From positions 30,760 to 94,759 of the forward strand of contig CAZDFD010000006.1 of the NCBI GenBank assembly GCA_964504655.1: DNA of 64,000 nt, in the 5' to 3' direction. The notes beneath the pieces were generated by a model that was given only the letters and a program-made list of their open reading frames with translations, was not told the DNA's origin and did not search any database. This DNA comes from JANXAZ01 sp964504655. Lineage in GTDB: Bacteria; Pseudomonadota; Alphaproteobacteria; Geminicoccales; Geminicoccaceae. Positions 17,477-26,382 of the stretch are shown here, in pieces. Each line of letters opens with the position of its first letter. Within the stretch, counting starts at the first letter, position 1. Position numbers and translations under genes: made by a program.

Positions 17477-18700
17477 TTGGCCCTCCTCGTCCAGAAATAT
17501 GGCGGCACCTCGGTCGCCGATCTAGACCGCATCCGCAACGTCGCGGCGCGGATCCGGCGGACGGTCGAGGCGGGCGATCGGGTGGCTGTGGTGGTCTCGG
17601 CCATGGCCGGCACCACCAACCAGTTGGTCGCCTGGGTGCACGGGCTCGATCCGGCCGGCTACGACCCGGCCGAGTACGACCAAGTGGTCTCGAGCGGCGA
17701 GCCCGTGACCATCGGGCTCCTGGCGATCGCGCTCCAGGGCCTGGGTGTCGGGGCCCGCTCGTTCCTCGGCTGGCAGGCCGGGTTCCGCACCGACGCCGGG
17801 CACGGCAAGGCGCGCATCCTGGCGGTCGAGCCGGGCGCCGTGCGCGCCTGCCTCGAGGAGGGCCGGGTGGCGGTGGTGGCGGGCTTCCAGGGCATCGGCC
17901 CGGACGGCCGCGTCACCACCCTCGGGCGCGGCGGCTCGGACACCTCGGCGGTGGCGCTCGCGGCGGCGCTGGGTGCCGAGCGCTGCGACATCTACACCGA
18001 CGTCGACGGGGTCTACACGACCGACCCGCGGATCGTCGCCAAGGCCCGCAAGCTCGACCGGATCGCCTACGAGGAGATGCTCGAGATGGCCTCGGTCGGG
18101 GCCAAGGTGCTCGAGACCCGCTCGGTCGCGCTCGCCATGCGGCATCGGGTCCGCGTGCAGGTGCTCTCGAGCTTCGAGGACCGGCCCGGCACGCTGGTCG
18201 TGGACGAGGACGAGATCGTGGAAAGCCAGATCGTGAGTGGGATCGCCTACAGCCGCAACGAGGCGCGGATCACCGTCCAGCAGGTCAAGGACCGGCCGGG
18301 CGTGGCGGCGGCGGTGTTCGGGCCCCTGGCCGAGGCCAACATCAACGTCGACATGATCGTCCAGTCGGTGTCGCGCGACGGCAAGTTCGCCAACATCACC
18401 TTCACGGTCACCAAGGCCGATCTGCCGCGCGCGCAGGCGGTGCTCGGCCGCCACCAGCAGGCGATCGGCTTCGAGCGGCTGGTGGCCGACCCCGAGGTCG
18501 TCAAGATCTCGGTCATCGGCGTCGGCATGCGCAGCCATGCCGGCATCGCCCACCAGATGTTCCAGACGCTGGCCGAGAAGGGCATCAACATCCAGGCGAT
18601 CTCAACCTCGGAGATCAAGATCAGCGTGCTCATCGCCGACGAGTACACCGAGCTGGCGCTGCGGGCGCTGCACAGCGCCTACGGCCTGGACGCGGCCTGA
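17477..18700 (+). CDS. lysC: Aspartate kinase
   Basis: A 407 aa enzyme that phosphorylates aspartate, the first step to lysine, threonine, methionine and diaminopimelate. It starts with TTG, giving MALLVQKYGGTSVADLDRI with the KxGGTS nucleotide motif; GRGGSDTSAVALAAALGA and DVDGVYTTDPR are canonical. Two ACT domains (about residues 265-400) make feedback inhibition by lysine and/or threonine likely. It is followed 4 bp later by the nitronate monooxygenase-like gene and then ptsP, forming a co-directional cluster. Confidence 0.97.
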   Translation: MALLVQKYGGTSVADLDRIRNVAARIRRTVEAGDRVAVVVSAMAGTTNQLVAWVHGLDPAGYDPAEYDQVVSSGEPVTIGLLAIALQGLGVGARSFLGWQAGFRTDAGHGKARILAVEPGAVRACLEEGRVAVVAGFQGIGPDGRVTTLGRGGSDTSAVALAAALGAERCDIYTDVDGVYTTDPRIVAKARKLDRIAYEEMLEMASVGAKVLETRSVALAMRHRVRVQVLSSFEDRPGTLVVDEDEIVESQIVSGIAYSRNEARITVQQVKDRPGVAAAVFGPLAEANINVDMIVQSVSRDGKFANITFTVTKADLPRAQAVLGRHQQAIGFERLVADPEVVKISVIGVGMRSHAGIAHQMFQTLAEKGINIQAISTSEIKISVLIADEYTELALRALHSAYGLDAA

Positions 18701-18704
18701 ACCG

Positions 18705-19754
18705 GTGGCCGCCGCGCGGGCCTCCGACCTGCTCGAGGCGCTCTGGGCGCGCGGCCGGCGCTTCCTCGGCTGCGAGCTCGCCGTCATGGGCGGCGCCATG
18801 ACCTGGGTGAGCGAGCGCAACCTCGTGGCGGCGATCGGCGAGGCCGGCGGCTTCGGCGTGCTCGCCTGCGGCGCCATGCCGCCCGAGGCCTTGGCCGAGG
18901 AGATCGACGCCACACGGGCGCTCACCGACCGGCCCTTCGGCGTCAACCTGATCGTCATGCATCCGGCACTCGACGAGCTCGTGTCGGTGTGCCTCGACCG
19001 GCGGGTCGGGCACGTCGTACTGGCCGGCGGGCTGCCGCCGCGCGAGGCGATCGTGCGGCTCAAGGCCGCGGGCCTCAAGGTGCTGGCCTTCGCCCCGGCG
19101 GCGGCGATCGCCCGGAGGCTCGTGCGCCAGGGCGTGGATGCGCTCATCGTCGAGGGCCACGAGGCGGGTGGCCATGTCGGGCCCGTGGCGACCTCGGTGC
19201 TCGCCCAGGAGATCCTCCCCGTGGTGCCCGAGGTGCCGGTGTTCGTGGCCGGCGGGATCGGCCACGGCGAGGCGATCGCCGCCTACCTCCTGATGGGTGC
19301 GGCCGGGGTGCAGATGGGCACGGTCCTGGTCTGCGCCTCGGAATCGATCGCCCATCCGGCCTTCAAGCAGGCCTTCGTGCGCGCCCAGGCGCGCGACGCG
19401 GTGGTCTCGCCGCAGGTCGACCCGCAGTTCAAGGTGATCCCGGTGCGTGCGCTCGCCAACGCCGGCACCCGGCGCTTCGTCGAGACCCAGCACGAGGTGA
19501 TCGGCCGGCACCGCCGCGGCGAGCTGTCGTTCGAGGAGGCCTCGCTCGCGATCGAGCATTTCTGGGCCGGGGCGCTGCGCCGGGCGGTGATCGAGGGCGA
19601 CGTCGAGCACGGCTCGCTGATGGCCGGGCAGAGCGTCGGCCTGGTCCAGCGCGTCCAGCCCGCGGCCGCCATCCTGGCCGAGCTGGTCGAGCAGGCCCGC
19701 GCGGCCCTCGGCCGGCTCGCCGACCGCTGCCCGCGGGTGGTGGAGCCGGCGTGA
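18705..19754 (+). CDS. Nitronate monooxygenase-like FMN protein (NMO / enoyl-reductase FabK family)
   Basis: A 349 aa TIM-barrel flavoprotein of the NMO/2-nitropropane dioxygenase family. Features: GAMTWVSERNLVAAIGEAGGFG at the N-terminus (FMN contact and substrate loop), VEGHEAGGHVG with the conserved histidine, and the phosphate-binding GGIGHGEAIAAYLLMGAAGV. The GTG at 18705, just after the lysC stop, gives the expected length; the frame continues upstream as a shadow of lysC. It is inserted between lysC and ptsP, which adjoin in many alphaproteobacteria. Substrates in this family are often misassigned, so the name is generic. Confidence 0.87.
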   Translation: MAAARASDLLEALWARGRRFLGCELAVMGGAMTWVSERNLVAAIGEAGGFGVLACGAMPPEALAEEIDATRALTDRPFGVNLIVMHPALDELVSVCLDRRVGHVVLAGGLPPREAIVRLKAAGLKVLAFAPAAAIARRLVRQGVDALIVEGHEAGGHVGPVATSVLAQEILPVVPEVPVFVAGGIGHGEAIAAYLLMGAAGVQMGTVLVCASESIAHPAFKQAFVRAQARDAVVSPQVDPQFKVIPVRALANAGTRRFVETQHEVIGRHRRGELSFEEASLAIEHFWAGALRRAVIEGDVEHGSLMAGQSVGLVQRVQPAAAILAELVEQARAALGRLADRCPRVVEPA

Positions 19755-22090
19755 GCCCGCCGATCGGCGGCTGGGCCGCCGGCGAGCCCGCCGCCGAGAG
19801 CCGCCGGCCGAGCGAGGTGATCCCGGCCCGCCGGCTGCTGCGCCGGCTGGTGGCGGCGGTGGCCGAGCCGACCGGCCCGCAGGAGCGGCTCGACAAGATC
19901 GTCAAGATGATCGCCGCCGATCTCGTGGCCGAGGTCTGCTCGGTCTACGTCCAGCGCGCCGGCGACGTGCTCGAGCTGTTCGCCACCGAGGGCCTCGCCC
20001 GCGAGGCCGTGCACCGCACCCGGCTGCGGGTCGGCGAGGGCCTGGTCGGCACCATCGCCGCCACCGGCGACGTCATCAACACCGCCGACGCCCAGAGCCA
20101 CCCGAACTTCGCCTATCGGCCGGAGACCCGCGAGGAGATCTACCACTCGCTCCTGGGCGTGCCGATCCTGCGCAGCGGCCGGGTGGTGGGCGTGCTCACC
20201 ATCCAGAACACCGCCCGGCGCGGCTACGGCGAGGACGAGATCGACGCGATGCAGATCATCGCCTCGGTCCTGGCCGAGATGTTCGCCTCGGGCGGCATCA
20301 TCGACCGCGAGCGCTACACCGACCTCGGCGCCCCGCCGGCCGAACGGCGCCGGCTCGAGGCGCTGCGCCTGGTCGAGGGCATCGCCATCGGCCGCGCCTG
20401 GCTGCACGAGCCGCGGATCGAGATCAGCCGGCTCCTGGCCGACGACCCGGCCGTCGAGCGCGCCCGCCTCGAGGAGGCGACCCGGGCGCTGCGCAGCTCG
20501 CTCGACCGCATGCTGGCGCGCGCCGATCTGGCCTCGGGCGAGCACCGCGAGGTGCTCGAGGCCTACCGCATGTTCGCCAACGACGCCGGCTGGCTCAGGC
20601 GCATCCGCGAGGCGATCGACACCGGGCTCTCGGCCGAGGCCGCGGTCCGCCGCATCCAGGAGCAGACCCGGCTCAGGATCGGCCACGCCGCCGACCCCTA
20701 CCTCAAGGAGCGGCTGCTCGACCTCGACGATCTGGCCAACCGGCTGCTCCTGCACCTGGCCGGCCGCAGCACCGCGCACGACCCGGCGGCGGTGCCCGAG
20801 GACTGCATCCTGGTCGCCCGCTCGCTGTCGGCGGCCGAGCTGATCGAGTTCGACCGCACCAAGCTCCGGGGCGTGATCCTCGAGGAGGGCTCGAAGACCG
20901 CGCACGTGACGATCGTGGCGCGGGCCTTGGACGTGCCGCTGGTCGGCCGGGTGAGCGGCGCCATGACCCTCTTCGAGCCCGGCGACCCGGTGGCGCTCGA
21001 TGCCGAGAACGGCCTCGTCTTCCTGCGCCCGAGCGAGGACGTGCTGCAGGCCTTCGCGCGCACCGTGCAGGCGCGCAACGAGCGCCGCCGCCAGCTCGCC
21101 GCGCTCCGGGACCTGCCGGCCAGGACCCGCGATGGCGTCGAGCTCTGGATCGGCATCAACGCGGCCTTCCTGGCCGACCTGCCGGCGCTCGCGGAGAGCG
21201 GTGCCGCCGGCATCGGCCTGTTCCGCACCGAGCTCGGCTTCATGACCCGGCCGGCCTGGCCGTCGATCGAGGAGCAGACGCAGGCCTACCGGCGGGTGCT
21301 CGATCTCGCCGGCGACCGCCGGGTGGTGTTCCGCACCCTCGACATCGGCAGCGACAAGCATCTGCCCTACTGGCGCGCCCCGCCCGAGGACAACCCGGCC
21401 ATGGGCTGGCGGGCGATCCGCATCGCCCTCGACCGGCCGGCGCTCTTGCGCGACCAGCTCCGCGCGCTCCTCGCCGCCGCCGACGGCCGGCCGCTCGCGA
21501 TCATGTTCCCGATGGTGGCCGAGGTGGCCGAGTTCCTGGCGGCGCGCGGCCTGCTCGAGCAGGAGGTCGGGCGGCTCGCGGCCGGCGGCGGCCGACCGCC
21601 CGAGCGCCTCGAGGTCGGCGTGATGTTCGAGGTGCCGGCGCTGTTCTGGCAGCTCGACGCGCTGTTGGCGCAGGTCGACTTCGTCTCGGTCGGCTCCAAC
21701 GATCTCCTGCAGTTCCTGTTCGCCTGCGACCGCGGCAACCCGACCTTGGCCGAGCGCTACGACGTGCTGGCGCCGGCCGCGCTCGGCTTCTTGCGCGATC
21801 TCGTCGAGCGCTGCCGGGCGGCGGGCGTGCCCCTGACCCTGTGCGGCGAGATGGCGAGCCGGCCGCTCGAGGCCATGGCGCTGGTCGGCCTCGGCATCCG
21901 CCGCCTGTCGGTCGCGGCGAGCGAGATCGGCTCGGTCAAGGCCACCGTCCGCTCGCTCGAGGCGAGCCGGCTCGCCGCCTACCTCGAGCCGCTGCTCGGC
22001 CTGCCCGACCGCTCGCTGCGGCGCCGGCTGATCGCCTGGGCCCTCGACCACGGCGTGGTGTTGCCACCGGGCACGACCACGACCACCTGA
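19751..22090 (+). CDS. ptsP: Phosphoenolpyruvate-protein phosphotransferase of the nitrogen PTS (EI-Ntr)
   Basis: A 779 aa cytoplasmic protein. The N-terminal GAF domain (about 25-185) is the glutamine/nitrogen-sensing region of EI-Ntr. The PEP-utilising N-domain follows, then the swivelling domain with the phosphorylated histidine His385 in SKTAHVTIVARALDVPLVG, and the PEP-binding TIM barrel with LFRTELGFM, DIGSDKHLPYW and the C-terminal Cys698 in LCGEMASRP. It passes phosphate to NPr and then EIIA-Ntr. The GTG start at 19751 overlaps the previous stop by 4 bp (GTGA). Confidence 0.95.
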   Translation: MSPPIGGWAAGEPAAESRRPSEVIPARRLLRRLVAAVAEPTGPQERLDKIVKMIAADLVAEVCSVYVQRAGDVLELFATEGLAREAVHRTRLRVGEGLVGTIAATGDVINTADAQSHPNFAYRPETREEIYHSLLGVPILRSGRVVGVLTIQNTARRGYGEDEIDAMQIIASVLAEMFASGGIIDRERYTDLGAPPAERRRLEALRLVEGIAIGRAWLHEPRIEISRLLADDPAVERARLEEATRALRSSLDRMLARADLASGEHREVLEAYRMFANDAGWLRRIREAIDTGLSAEAAVRRIQEQTRLRIGHAADPYLKERLLDLDDLANRLLLHLAGRSTAHDPAAVPEDCILVARSLSAAELIEFDRTKLRGVILEEGSKTAHVTIVARALDVPLVGRVSGAMTLFEPGDPVALDAENGLVFLRPSEDVLQAFARTVQARNERRRQLAALRDLPARTRDGVELWIGINAAFLADLPALAESGAAGIGLFRTELGFMTRPAWPSIEEQTQAYRRVLDLAGDRRVVFRTLDIGSDKHLPYWRAPPEDNPAMGWRAIRIALDRPALLRDQLRALLAAADGRPLAIMFPMVAEVAEFLAARGLLEQEVGRLAAGGGRPPERLEVGVMFEVPALFWQLDALLAQVDFVSVGSNDLLQFLFACDRGNPTLAERYDVLAPAALGFLRDLVERCRAAGVPLTLCGEMASRPLEAMALVGLGIRRLSVAASEIGSVKATVRSLEASRLAAYLEPLLGLPDRSLRRRLIAWALDHGVVLPPGTTTTT

Positions 22091-22205
22091 GGCGTATGCG
22101 GCGATGCAGCCCGGGCCGAAGCGTTTGGCGGGCGACGCACCGTCTGCTATCGTGCCGCCCGGATGCCGTTCCGGGCGTCCTTCTCCTCGCGACCTCGGAC
22201 CGGTC

Positions 22206-23288
22206 ATGAGCAGTCAGGCAAGCCGACAGACCGCGGACCTTCGCGACTCGCCCGCCGGCCAGCTCCGCCGGGTCGGCGGTGTCCTGCGCGAGGCCCGCCA
22301 GGCCCGCGGCGAGGACCTCTACGCCGTGGCCGAGGCGCTGCGAATCAAGCCCTCCTACCTGTTCGCCCTCGAGGAGGGCGACCTCGGGATGACGCCGGGC
22401 CGGCCCTACGCGCTCGGCTTCCTGCGCACCTACGCCGACCATCTGGGCTTCGACGGCGCCGAGGTCGTGCGCCTGGTCAAGCAGACGCTCGACGGCGCCC
22501 CGCCCGAGCCCGAGCTCGTGGTGCCGCAGCCCGAGCGCGACGACCGCCGCCCCAGGGGCCTCCTGGTGGCGGCCTCGATCCTGCTCGCCGGGCTGCTCTA
22601 CGGCGGCTGGCACATGCTCGGCCGCGACCAGCCGGTGCTCGAGCGGGTGGCAGCCGTGCCGGGCGAGCTCGGCCGGCTGGCCGGCGACCTCCTGGGCGGC
22701 CCGCCCTCGCTGCCGGCGCCCCCGCCGACGCGGGTCGCGGCCGCACCGCCGCCCCCGCCGCCCCCGCCGGCCCAGTCCCTGCCGACCCGGCCGCTGCCGA
22801 GCCCGGCCCCGCCGGAGCCGGCCGGGCTGCAGGTGCTCGTGGCACCCGAGCCCGTCGAGGCGGTGGCGGCGGCGCCGCGCTTCCTCGGCGGGCGCGATTC
22901 GACCTCGGCCCAGGCGGCCGAGCGACCGAGCGCGCCGGCCGAGGTCTCGCCGGCCACGCTGCTCGCGGCCCTCGACGGCGAGCGGGCACGGCCCGGGCGC
23001 GACCTCGGCGGCCCGGCCGAAGGCCGGGTGGTGCTGATCGCCCGCGACAGCGCCTGGGTGCAGATCCGCAGCGCCAGCCGCGACTATGTGCGCACCCGCA
23101 CGCTCGATCCGGGCGAGCGGCTGGTGCTGCCCGAGCGCGACGACCTGGCGCTATGGACCGGGAACGCCGGCGGCATCGAGGTGGTGGTCGAGGGCCGTTC
23201 GCTCGGCCTCTTGGGCGAGACCGGCAAGGTGGTACGCGACGTGCCGCTGGTACCGGGGCCGCTGCGCGCCCGGCTCGGCCAGAACTGA
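22206..23288 (+). CDS. RodZ-like HTH / DUF4115 membrane protein
   Basis: A 360 aa bitopic protein: a cytoplasmic Cro/RodZ-type helix-turn-helix (about 20-95, with LREARQARGEDLYAVAEALR and LRTYADHLGFD), one membrane helix (about 118-136, LLVAASILLAGLLYGGW), a Pro-rich linker, and a C-terminal DUF4115 beta domain (about 275-350, with DSAWVQIRSASRDYV). RodZ anchors MreB in rod-shaped cells, and alphaproteobacterial relatives beside ispG share this layout. The ATG at 22206 is preferred over the ORF's upstream start at 22104 because homology begins there. A 115 bp gap separates it from ptsP. Confidence 0.9.
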   Translation: MSSQASRQTADLRDSPAGQLRRVGGVLREARQARGEDLYAVAEALRIKPSYLFALEEGDLGMTPGRPYALGFLRTYADHLGFDGAEVVRLVKQTLDGAPPEPELVVPQPERDDRRPRGLLVAASILLAGLLYGGWHMLGRDQPVLERVAAVPGELGRLAGDLLGGPPSLPAPPPTRVAAAPPPPPPPPAQSLPTRPLPSPAPPEPAGLQVLVAPEPVEAVAAAPRFLGGRDSTSAQAAERPSAPAEVSPATLLAALDGERARPGRDLGGPAEGRVVLIARDSAWVQIRSASRDYVRTRTLDPGERLVLPERDDLALWTGNAGGIEVVVEGRSLGLLGETGKVVRDVPLVPGPLRARLGQN

Positions 23289-23332
23289 GGCTGCGGCCGG
23301 CCCGGCGCGGCGCCGGGCGGAGGGAGGACGTC

Positions 23333-24574
23333 ATGGTGGCGCTCGCCGAGATCCGGCGGCACGGGACGCACGCGGTCCGGATCGGCGCCGTCACGGTCGG
23401 CGGCGGCGCCCCGGTCGTGGTCCAGTCGATGACCAACACCGACACCGCCGACCCCGACGCCACCACGGCGCAGGTGATCGAGCTCGCCCGCGCCGGCTCG
23501 GAGATCGTGCGGATCACCGTCAACACCGAGGCCGCGGCCCGGGCCGTGCCGATCCTCCGCGACCGGCTCGACCTCCTGGGCCTGCGCGAGCTGCCGCTCG
23601 TGGGCGACTTCCACTACAACGGCCACCGGCTCCTGGCCGAGGTTCCCGAGCTCGGCCGCTGCCTGGCCAAGCTCAGGATCAACCCCGGCAATGTCGGCTT
23701 CGGCGACAAGCGCGACCGCCAGTTCGAGCAGATGATCGAGGCGGCGCTGCGCCACGACCGGCCGGTCCGGATCGGGGTCAACTGGGGCTCGCTCGACCAG
23801 GACCTGGCCGCCCGGCTCATGGACGCCAACGCCGCCCGGCCCGACCCGCAGCCGGCCGACGCGGTGCTGCGCGAGGCGCTCGTCCGCTCCGCGCTCGAGA
23901 GCGCCGCGCACGCCGAGCGGATCGGCCTGCCGGCCGACCGGATCGTGATCTCGGCCAAGGTCAGCCGGGTGCAGGACATGGTCGCGGTCTACCGGGAGCT
24001 CGCCCGCCGCGCGCGCTACGCCCTGCATCTGGGCCTGACCGAGGCCGGCATGGGCGCCAAGGGCATCGTCGCCACGACCGCGGCGCTCGGCCTCCTCCTG
24101 CAGGAAGGTATCGGCGACACGATCCGCGCCTCCTTGACCCCGGCCCCGGGCGAGCCGCGCGCCACCGAGGTGCAGGTCTGCCAGCAGATCCTGCAGTCGC
24201 TCGGCCTGCGCTCCTTCACCCCCCAGGTCGCCGCCTGCCCGGGCTGCGGGCGGACCACGAGCACGGTGTTCCAGGAGCTCGCGGGCGCCATCCAGGGCTG
24301 GCTCGCGGCGCAGATGCCGGTCTGGAAGGAGCGCTATCCGGGTGTGGAGACGCTCAACGTCGCGGTCATGGGCTGCATCGTCAACGGCCCGGGCGAGAGC
24401 CGCCACGCCGACATCGGCATCTCGCTGCCCGGCACCGGCGAGAGCCCGGCGGCACCGGTCTTCGTCGACGGCCGCAAGGTGGCGACGCTCCGCGGCCCGG
24501 GCATCGCGCAGGAGTTCCAGGCGATGGTCGAGGCCTATGTCGAGCGCCGCTACGGGCGGCGCGACGCCGCCTGA
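23333..24574 (+). CDS. ispG: 4-hydroxy-3-methylbut-2-enyl diphosphate synthase (flavodoxin type)
   Basis: A 413 aa [4Fe-4S] enzyme of the non-mevalonate (MEP) isoprenoid pathway, converting MEcPP to HMBPP. The N-terminus VVVQSMTNTDTAD, the central KLRINPGNVG, and the cluster-binding cysteines in AACPGCGR and MGCIVNGPGE are all intact. An AGGGAGGA Shine-Dalgarno lies 6-9 bp before the ATG at 23333. It follows the RodZ-like gene after 44 bp and is probably cotranscribed. Confidence 0.97.
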   Translation: MVALAEIRRHGTHAVRIGAVTVGGGAPVVVQSMTNTDTADPDATTAQVIELARAGSEIVRITVNTEAAARAVPILRDRLDLLGLRELPLVGDFHYNGHRLLAEVPELGRCLAKLRINPGNVGFGDKRDRQFEQMIEAALRHDRPVRIGVNWGSLDQDLAARLMDANAARPDPQPADAVLREALVRSALESAAHAERIGLPADRIVISAKVSRVQDMVAVYRELARRARYALHLGLTEAGMGAKGIVATTAALGLLLQEGIGDTIRASLTPAPGEPRATEVQVCQQILQSLGLRSFTPQVAACPGCGRTTSTVFQELAGAIQGWLAAQMPVWKERYPGVETLNVAVMGCIVNGPGESRHADIGISLPGTGESPAAPVFVDGRKVATLRGPGIAQEFQAMVEAYVERRYGRRDAA

Positions 24575-24671
24575 GCCGGGCCGGCGGCGCGAGGCCGTCG
24601 CGCCGCGGTGACGGGCCCCCGGCCGGCTGCTAGGAGCGGCCCGCACCTCGAGCCAGCCGGGAGCGCCCTCC

Positions 24672-26078
24672 ATGTCCGAGCCCACCTACGACGTCGTCGT
24701 GATCGGCGGCGGCCCGGGCGGTTACGTGGCCGCCATCAAGGCCGCGCAGCTCGGCATGAAGGTCGCCTGCGTCGAGAAGCGGCCGACGCTCGGCGGCACC
24801 TGCCTGAATGTCGGCTGCATCCCCTCCAAGGCGCTCCTCCACACCTCGCACCTCTACGAGGAGGCGCGCCACGGGCTCGACCGCTTCGGCATCCGCACGG
24901 GCGAGGTGCGCCTCGAGCTCGGCGCCATGCTCGACCACAAGGACAAGGTGGTCGAGGGCCTGACCAAGGGCATCGAGTTCCTGTTCAAGAAGAACAAGGT
25001 CACCCGCCTGCAGGGCAGCGGCCGGATCCTCGGCCCCGGCCGGGTGGTGGTCGAGCGCGACGGCGGCGCCGAGGAGCTCGCCTCTCGCCACGTGGTGATC
25101 GCCACGGGCTCGGAGGTGGCGCCGCTGCCGGGTGTGACCATCGACGAGGAGCGGATCCTGTCCTCGACCGGCGCCCTCGACCTCGAGCGGGTGCCCGAGC
25201 ATCTCGTCGTGGTCGGCGCCGGCTATATCGGGCTCGAGCTCGGCACGGTCTGGCGGCGGCTCGGCGCCAAGGTGACGGTGGTCGAGTTCCTCGACCGGAT
25301 CACCCCGGGCATGGACCAGGAGATCGCCCGCGAGCTGCAGAAGCTGCTCGCCCGCCAGGGCCTGGCCTTCCGCCTCTCGACCCGGGTGGTGGGCGTGGAG
25401 ACCGGCGGCGAGCGTCTGGGCGTGGTGGTCGAGCCGGTCGCGGGCGGCGCCCAGGAGACGCTCGCCTGCGACGCCGTGCTCGTGGCGATCGGCCGGCGGC
25501 CCTGGACCGAGGGGCTCGGCCTCGCCGAGGTCGGGGTCGCCCTCGACGAGCGCGGCAGGGTCCGGACCGACGGCCGGTTCGGCACGACGGTCCCGGGGAT
25601 CTGGGCGATCGGCGACGTGATCGAGGGGCCGATGCTCGCCCACAAGGCCGAGGAGGACGGGGTCGCCTGCATCGAGACGATCGCCGGCCAGAAGCCGCAT
25701 CTCGACTACGACCTGGTCCCGGGCGTGATCTACACCCACCCCGAGGTGGCCGCGGTCGGCCGGACCGAGGAGCGGCTCAAGGCCGAGGGTGTCGCCTACC
25801 GGGTCGGCCGGTTCCCCTTCGCGGCCAACAGCCGCGCCCGCGCCGTCGGCGCCTCGGACGGCTTCGTCAAGATCCTGGCCGATGCCGCGAGCGACCGGGT
25901 CCTCGGGTGCCACGTGATCGGCCCGGACGCCGGCACGATGATCGCCGAGCTGGCGCTGGCCATGGAGTTCGGCGCCACCGCCGAGGACGTGGCGCGCACC
26001 AGCCACCCGCACCCGACGCTCGCCGAGGCGATCAAGGAGGCGGCCCTGGCCGCCTGGTCGAAGCCGATCCACGTCTGA
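24672..26078 (+). CDS. lpdA: Dihydrolipoyl dehydrogenase
   Basis: A 468 aa FAD flavoenzyme, the E3 component of 2-oxoacid dehydrogenase or glycine-cleavage complexes, reoxidising dihydrolipoyl groups with NAD+. Visible: FAD motif VVIGGGPGGYVAAIKAAQLG, redox-active Cys44/Cys49 in GGTCLNVGCIPSKALL, the NAD motif VVVGAGYIGLELG, the second FAD contact GIWAIGDVIEG, and the C-terminal base His in SHPHPTLAEA. No E1 or E2 gene lies beside it, so its complex is not set by context. It converges on the MDR reductase across the repeat array. Confidence 0.96.
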   Translation: MSEPTYDVVVIGGGPGGYVAAIKAAQLGMKVACVEKRPTLGGTCLNVGCIPSKALLHTSHLYEEARHGLDRFGIRTGEVRLELGAMLDHKDKVVEGLTKGIEFLFKKNKVTRLQGSGRILGPGRVVVERDGGAEELASRHVVIATGSEVAPLPGVTIDEERILSSTGALDLERVPEHLVVVGAGYIGLELGTVWRRLGAKVTVVEFLDRITPGMDQEIARELQKLLARQGLAFRLSTRVVGVETGGERLGVVVEPVAGGAQETLACDAVLVAIGRRPWTEGLGLAEVGVALDERGRVRTDGRFGTTVPGIWAIGDVIEGPMLAHKAEEDGVACIETIAGQKPHLDYDLVPGVIYTHPEVAAVGRTEERLKAEGVAYRVGRFPFAANSRARAVGASDGFVKILADAASDRVLGCHVIGPDAGTMIAELALAMEFGATAEDVARTSHPHPTLAEAIKEAALAAWSKPIHV

Positions 26079-26088
26079 GCGCGGGCGC

Positions 26089-26117
26089 TTGCCCGGCGGC
26101 TCGTCCTAGGCTAGTCT
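26089..26117 (+). promoter_or_regulatory. Possible promoter pointing into repeat array A
   Basis: TTGCCC (26089-26094), a 17 bp gap, then TAGTCT (26112-26117) on the plus strand, just after the lpdA stop and 60 bp before the first repeat. Both boxes are imperfect (four and three of six). It is noted because there is no plus-strand gene downstream, so if real it would transcribe the repeat array. Confidence 0.22.
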
Positions 26118-26177
26118 TCCTGATCGGGCCCGGCCGGGGGCACGGCGGGGTCGCCGCGGCACCGCGCCCGCCCACTC

Positions 26178-26381
26178 GTGCACGACGGTCCCGAGCCGGC
26201 GTGCGGGCGCCACGGGATCGTGGCGTGCACGACGGTCCCGAGGCGAGGTGCGGAGGCCGCGCGATCCGCCCGTGCACGACGGTCCCGAGCGCGGGCCGGG
26301 GCCGCGGGTGTGGGCGCTGCACAACGGTCCCGAGCCGGGCCGCGGAGGCCGCGCGAGCCGCTCGTGCACGACGGTCCCGAG
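26178..26381 (+). repeat. Repeat array A: five regularly spaced 18-bp repeats
   Basis: Five copies of an 18 bp core, GTGCACGACGGTCCCGAG, start at 26178, 26225, 26272, 26317 and 26364 (steps 47, 47, 45, 47). Four are identical; the fourth has two changes (first base C, and A for G at core position 7). The intervals (29, 29, 27, 29 bp) are less conserved, but the second and fourth share 15 identical bases (gcggaggccgcgcga), so the ancestral unit was about 47 bp. The array fills the 304 bp gap between convergent lpdA and the MDR gene and ends one base before the latter's stop codon. The 47 bp period shifts frame each time, so it is not coding. Confidence 0.9.
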
Positions 26382-26382
26382 C

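Noticed and set aside
26178..26381. CRISPR array
   Set aside because: The repeat is only 18 bp, the intervals are related to one another rather than unique, and no cas gene is present in the window.
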